Positions 59,894 to 64,000 of a stretch of 64,000 nt of DNA are shown piece by piece. Origin of the DNA: Amycolatopsis deserti (GTDB lineage Bacteria; Actinomycetota; Actinomycetes; Mycobacteriales; Pseudonocardiaceae); the NCBI RefSeq assembly GCF_014653945.1, contig NZ_BNAU01000002.1:1282354-1346353 (forward strand), read 5' to 3'. The notes under the pieces were generated by a model, which did not search any database, was not told the DNA's origin, and was given only the letters and a program-made list of their open reading frames with translations. Made by a program: the position numbers and the translations under genes. Position 1 is the stretch's first letter, and every line of letters begins with the position of its first letter.

Positions 59894-60631
59894 TCAGGCG
59901 GCGACGTCCGCCACGATGCAGCTGATGTTGTCGGGGCCGCCGCCGGCGTTGGCCAGCTCGACCAGCCTCTGCACGGCCTCCTCCGGGTCCGTGACCGCCG
60001 TCAGCACCTCCGTCAGCTGCTCCGGCGTGGCCACGTCCGAGAGGCCGTCGGAGCAGATGAGGTATCGGTCGCCGGCTCGGGTGTCCAACACGAAGAGGTC
60101 CGGCTCGGGCTCGCCGGCGCCCTGCAGCGCCCTGGTGAGCACCGAACGCTGCGGGTGGCTCATCGCCATCTCCGGCGAGATCCGCCCCTGGTCCACCAGC
60201 TCCTGCACCACGGTGTGGTCCCGCGTCACCTGCACCAGCTCGCCCTCGCGCAGCCGGTACGCCCGCGAGTCACCCACGTGGGCCACCGCGAACGACGCCC
60301 CGTCCCACGCCAGGACCGTCAGCGTGGTCCCCATGCCCTGCAGCCGGCTGTCCTCCTCGACCAGCGCCCGCAGACGCCGCCCCGCGTCGGACACGGCTTC
60401 CGCCAGCGCCTCCACGTCAGCCTTCGCGGACTCGGCCTCAAGGCGCTCGTCCAGGGCGGCGATCGCGGCGACCGCGCCCGAACTGGCGACCTCACCGGCG
60501 ACGTGACCACCCATCCCGTCGGCGACGGCGAGCAGACGCGGACTGGTGTAGACCGAGTCCTCGTTCGCTTCGCGTCGCTGTCCGACGTCGGAAGCCACGG
60601 CGTAGGAAATCGTCAGCGGCCCAGGTTCCAT
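59894..60631 (-). CDS. PP2C-family Ser/Thr protein phosphatase
   Basis: A 245-residue soluble phosphatase with complete PP2C motifs: VGQRREANEDS (R-x-x-N-E-D), AVADGMGGHVAGE (DGMGG), MGTTLTVLA, VAHVGDSRAYRLREGEL, LICSDGLSD and GGGPDNISCIVA. It dephosphorylates Ser/Thr phosphoproteins with Mn/Mg. The canonical partners are PknB-type kinases, but the nearest one is 39 kb away. ATG 60631 (MEPGPLTISYAVASDVG) gives the family start. It is divergent from the AfsR-type regulator with 59 bp between. Confidence 0.92.
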   Translation of the reverse strand: MEPGPLTISYAVASDVGQRREANEDSVYTSPRLLAVADGMGGHVAGEVASSGAVAAIAALDERLEAESAKADVEALAEAVSDAGRRLRALVEEDSRLQGMGTTLTVLAWDGASFAVAHVGDSRAYRLREGELVQVTRDHTVVQELVDQGRISPEMAMSHPQRSVLTRALQGAGEPEPDLFVLDTRAGDRYLICSDGLSDVATPEQLTEVLTAVTDPEEAVQRLVELANAGGGPDNISCIVADVAA

Positions 60632-60690
60632 ACGTGAAGTAAAGCAGCGGCCCGCGAACCGCGGCACAGCCTCACCCCGTCCGAGGCGCC

Positions 60691-63600
60691 ATGCGCCACA
60701 ATCACGGGGTGTGGTTCGCCGTCCTGGGTCCTGTCGAGGCGCGCTCCGCGGCCGGCGACCCGGTGCCCCTCGGCGGGCCACGCCCACGCTCCCTCCTCGC
60801 GCTCCTGCTGCTCGACGCCGGTCGCGTCGTCGGCACCGACCGGCTCATCGACGGCCTCTACGGCGACGACCCGCCGGGCGACGCGGCCAACGCGCTGCAG
60901 GCCCAGGTGTCCCGCCTGCGCCGCAAGCTCGGCGCCGAGGCCCGCATCGAGTCCCAGCCCGCCGGCTACCGGCTCGCGGTCGAACCCGATCGCGTCGACC
61001 TGCACCGCTTCACCCGGCTCGCCCGCGACGGCCGTCAAGCCCTCACCGGCAACGAACCCGCCCGCGCGGCGAAGCTGCTTCGCGAAGCACTGGACCTCTG
61101 GCGCGGCCCGGCGCTGGCCGACATCCGCGACGCCCCCTTCGCCGAAGCGCAGGCCACGCGCCTGGACGAGCTGCGCACCACCGCGCTCGAGGACCGCGCG
61201 GAAGCCGACCTCGCCCTCGGCCAGTCCCGCGCGGTGATCGACGAACTCACCCAGCTGTGCGCCGCCCACCCCCTCCGCGAACGGCCCCGCGTCCTGCTCA
61301 TGCGCGCGCTCGCCGCCAACGGCCGTCACGCCGAAGCGCTCACCGTCTTCGAGGACGCCCGCCGCACGCTCGCCGACGAACTCGGCGCCGACCCGTCCCC
61401 GGAACTCGCCGCCGCCCACGTCGCCGTGCTGCGCGCCGAGCCGGTGCCCGAACCGCCGAAGCTCCCCGCCCAGCTCACCAGCTTCATCGGCCGCGAACCG
61501 GAACTGGACCGCATCGCCGGCCTGCTCGCCGGCGGCCGGCTGGTCACCCTCACCGGCCCCGGCGGTGCGGGGAAGACCCGTCTGTCCATCGAGGCCGGTG
61601 CCCGCGCCGACGGCGAAGTCTGCTTCGTGGACCTGTCACCCGTCACCAGTGGCACCGACGTCGCCCAAGCCGTCCTCACCGCGCTCGGCCTGCGGGAGAC
61701 CGGTTTGTTCCCCGCCGCCGGCGTCGCGCCGGACCCGGTCGCGCGCATCGAGGTGGCGCTGACCGACCGCCGCATGCTGTTGATCCTCGACAACTGCGAG
61801 CACGTCATCGCCGACGCCGCGAAGCTCGTCCACCGGCTCCTCTCGTCGGCTCCCGGACTGCGCGTGCTCGCCACCAGCCGCGAACCGCTGGGCATCACCG
61901 GCGAGGCCCTGTGCGCCGTGCCGCCGCTCGCTTCCCCACCACCGGGGACCAGCGCGGCCGAGGCCACCCGCTACGAGTCGGTGCGGCTGTTCACCGAACG
62001 GGCCGCCGCCGTGCGCCCCGGCTTCCGGCTCGACGACGACTCGGCCGAGCGGGTGCTGCGGATCTGCGCCGCTCTCGACGGGCTGCCCCTGGCCATCGAA
62101 CTAGCCGCGGCGCGTCTGCGGAATCTGCCCCTGGACCAGCTCGAGGCGCGTCTCGACGACCGGTTCCGCCTGCTGTCCAGGGGAAGCCGCACCGCCGCGC
62201 CCCGGCACCAGACGTTGCGCGCGGTCGTCGGCTGGAGCTGGGACCTCCTCGAAGCGGCCGAGCAGGACCTGGTGCGGCGCTTCGCGATCTTCGCCGGCGG
62301 TGCCACGACGGACGCGGTCGCGAACGTGTGTGGACTGTCCGAAGCGGACACCGAAGACCTCCTCGACAGCCTTGTCGACAAGTCACTTCTCGAGATGTCC
62401 GGCGACCGGTACCGGATGCTGGAGACGATCCGGGCGTTCAGCGTCGAGAGACTGGACGAATCGGGTGAACGGGACGCGGTGGCTCGCGCGCACGCCGAGC
62501 ACTTCCTCGCTCTAGCCCAGACCGCCGACCCGCACCTGCGCCGGACCGAGCAGATCGAGTGGCTCGCCCGCCTGACCGCCGAACGAGCGAACCTGCATGG
62601 CGCGCTGCGCTGGGCGGTCGACGAAGACACCGGCCTGGCGCTGCGGCTCGTCGGCGCGCTGTCGTCGTACTGGCGGCTGCTGGGCGTGCGCACGGAGATC
62701 GCACCCCTGGCCGCGCGCCTGCTGGTCAACCTCGGCGCGGAACCGCCCGGCGATCTGGCTGAGGAGTACGCGTTGTGCGTGCTCAACGCCGCACCCGCGG
62801 AACCGCCCGGGCTGGACGAGCACTTGCGGCGCGTGGAATCGATCATGGCGTCGCCGGTCTGGCCGCTGCGCCAGCCGTACCTGCTCGTCTACTGGGCGCT
62901 GTTCGCCGGGCCGCCGGAGCCGGCGAGGCAACCGAACGCGCTGGAACAGGCCATGTTCGACGACGACGATCCGTGGTTCCAGGCGCTGCACCACTTCTCG
63001 GCGAGCTACATCCGGCTGTTGAACGGCGACACCCCGGGCGCGGAGGAGACGTTCGGCCGGTCACTCGAGTTGTTCCGCGAAATCGGCGACCGCTGGGGCA
63101 CCGCGCAGGTGCTCGACGGGCTGGCCGAGCTCGCGGACCTGCGGGGTGACCGGGAGCGGTCGCTGGCGCTCACCGACGAGGCGATGGCCTTGCTCGGGCA
63201 GCTCAACGCGACCGAGGAGCTGGCCGAACTGGGGGCGCGGCGGTCGGACCGGCTGCTGCGCGACGGCGACCTGACCGACGCCGAAGCCGGCTACCACCGC
63301 GCGGCGGACCTGGCGCGGCGCGCGGGGGCGTCGACCGTGCTGGCCCTCACCGAACGCGGGTTCGGCGAACTGGCTCGGCACCGCGGGGACTTCGCGCGGG
63401 CGCGGGAGCACTACGAGCGGGCGCTGGAGACGGTGGGCGCGGACTGGCAGAGCGACGCGGCGAGCGCGCAGACCTTCACCGCGCTGGGCCGGCTCGCGGA
63501 GGCGACGGGCGACCTGGCCGAGGCGCGTGCGCGGCACCGGCAGGCGCTGGACATGACGCTGACGCAGCACTTCCGCTCCAGCATCGCCGACGCGCTGGAG

Positions 63601-63852
63601 GGGCAGGCCGGGACGACCCTGCTCGACGGCGACGCCGAGGGGGCCGCCGAGCAGCTGGGGATGGCGGTAGCGCTGCGCGGCGCGACGCGACCGGGCGATC
63701 AGGACGTGGCGGGCGTCGCGGCCGGGTGCCAGAAGCTGCTGGGCGCCGACGCGTTCGCGATCGCCTACGACCGCGGCGCGGCGCGGCCCTACGAGGAGAT
63801 CATCGCGCGGCTCGCTCGGACCGGCCATGGACAGGACGACCGGGCGGGATGA
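60691..63852 (+). CDS. AfsR/SARP-type transcriptional regulator with NTPase and TPR domains
   Basis: A 1053-residue regulator. An OmpR-like winged helix occupies about 1-95 (GPRPRSLLALLLLDAGRVVG … LQAQVSRLRRKLG). The bacterial transcriptional activation domain fills about 100-250 (LREALDLWRGPALADI). An NB-ARC-type ATPase follows, with P-loop GPGGAGKT near 288-295, kinase-2 MLLILDNCEHV and TSREPLGI. A winged-helix segment and C-terminal TPR-like repeats come last. It likely activates a secondary-metabolite or developmental promoter in an ATP-dependent way, as AfsR does downstream of Ser/Thr kinases. No biosynthetic cluster is in the window. The start is ATG 60691 with GAGG, or GTG 60709. Confidence 0.88.
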   Translation: MRHNHGVWFAVLGPVEARSAAGDPVPLGGPRPRSLLALLLLDAGRVVGTDRLIDGLYGDDPPGDAANALQAQVSRLRRKLGAEARIESQPAGYRLAVEPDRVDLHRFTRLARDGRQALTGNEPARAAKLLREALDLWRGPALADIRDAPFAEAQATRLDELRTTALEDRAEADLALGQSRAVIDELTQLCAAHPLRERPRVLLMRALAANGRHAEALTVFEDARRTLADELGADPSPELAAAHVAVLRAEPVPEPPKLPAQLTSFIGREPELDRIAGLLAGGRLVTLTGPGGAGKTRLSIEAGARADGEVCFVDLSPVTSGTDVAQAVLTALGLRETGLFPAAGVAPDPVARIEVALTDRRMLLILDNCEHVIADAAKLVHRLLSSAPGLRVLATSREPLGITGEALCAVPPLASPPPGTSAAEATRYESVRLFTERAAAVRPGFRLDDDSAERVLRICAALDGLPLAIELAAARLRNLPLDQLEARLDDRFRLLSRGSRTAAPRHQTLRAVVGWSWDLLEAAEQDLVRRFAIFAGGATTDAVANVCGLSEADTEDLLDSLVDKSLLEMSGDRYRMLETIRAFSVERLDESGERDAVARAHAEHFLALAQTADPHLRRTEQIEWLARLTAERANLHGALRWAVDEDTGLALRLVGALSSYWRLLGVRTEIAPLAARLLVNLGAEPPGDLAEEYALCVLNAAPAEPPGLDEHLRRVESIMASPVWPLRQPYLLVYWALFAGPPEPARQPNALEQAMFDDDDPWFQALHHFSASYIRLLNGDTPGAEETFGRSLELFREIGDRWGTAQVLDGLAELADLRGDRERSLALTDEAMALLGQLNATEELAELGARRSDRLLRDGDLTDAEAGYHRAADLARRAGASTVLALTERGFGELARHRGDFARAREHYERALETVGADWQSDAASAQTFTALGRLAEATGDLAEARARHRQALDMTLTQHFRSSIADALEGQAGTTLLDGDAEGAAEQLGMAVALRGATRPGDQDVAGVAAGCQKLLGADAFAIAYDRGAARPYEEIIARLARTGHGQDDRAG

Positions 63853-64000
63853 CCTGGCCGGGCCGCGATGGAGCCGGTCCGGCGGGCGTAGCCCGGCGGC
63901 AGGATGCGCGGGAGCAGAGCCCGGCGGAAGCAAGGGGGCGGGCTAGCCGCGCGGCCAGCAAGGACAGGGCGGAAGCGCAGCCCGGCGGGGAGTTGCCGGA
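63853..64000. other. End of window, GC-rich sequence with short repeats
   Basis: No gene is seen. AGCCCGGCGG occurs three times (63890, 63918, 63980) with irregular spacing, a low-complexity pattern also common in other intergenic DNA of this type. Confidence 0.4.

Overview
The window is high-GC actinobacterial DNA. Nearly every gene ends its codons in G or C, and GTG or TTG starts are frequent. The gene content (mycothiol-type DsbA, F420-dependent LLM enzymes, 180-kDa-class NAD-glutamate dehydrogenase, GlbO, ABC-F EttA, AfsR-type regulator) and the gene order point to Pseudonocardiaceae, most likely an Amycolatopsis-like organism. No plasmid, prophage, IS element, CRISPR array or biosynthetic megasynthase was seen.

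Two parts can be separated. (A) 1-27.7 kb is accessory. It starts with the 5' end of trigger factor (tig, minus strand) and then runs through: a desaturase-reductase fusion; SRPBCC/MarR; an MFS pump with a divergent XRE-cupin regulator; a two-component kinase/ArnT-like glycosyltransferase/secreted-protein cluster that has no response regulator but carries 11-bp phased repeats; a PP2C and a YbjN protein; a complete cellobiose-type uptake operon (binding protein, two permeases, GH1 beta-glucosidase) with its LacI regulator and two CebR-type operators; a QsdR-type TetR divergent from a CalB-like secreted lipase; ALDH, DUF1360, GNAT, a Ser/Thr kinase and a stand-alone LigD-type polymerase; a flavin reductase with a neighbouring broken copy; tRNA-Pro and tRNA-Gly; a P-loop kinase plus YdcF pair; and an LLM/SnoaL operon behind a KstR-like box.

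(B) 27.7-50.7 kb follows the order of the M. tuberculosis Rv2464c-Rv2478c block, as I remember it: nei, rpiB, [ComB-like and metallo-beta-lactamase genes inserted], DsbA (Rv2466c), pepN, DUF5130 (Rv2468c), HNH nuclease (Rv2469c), glbO (Rv2470), Rv2474c-like, thioesterase (Rv2475c), gdh (Rv2476c), ettA (Rv2477c), SSB-like (Rv2478c). In M. tuberculosis tig (Rv2462c) is almost next to nei (Rv2464c), so about 28 kb lies between these two markers here. Local novelties in B are two large two-tier palindromes after pepN, a small ORF made almost entirely of eleven GTRVT[RAM] hexapeptides, a mechanosensitive channel upstream of glbO, and a 943-residue TPR plus low-complexity protein behind ettA.

The right end (50.8-64 kb) is accessory again: CopD-CtaG membrane protein, MFS with divergent LacI, a secreted I36-type inhibitor preceded by DnaA-box-like sites, a decayed minus-strand gene, a GH2 glycosidase, a DUF2087 regulator whose end overlaps a 48-bp tandem repeat, a PP2C phosphatase, and a divergent AfsR-type transcriptional ATPase. 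The strongest candidate for something undescribed is the hexapeptide-repeat ORF at 35370-35657. The phased operators around the response-regulator-less kinase cluster come next. Family assignments come from reading motifs, without database searches.
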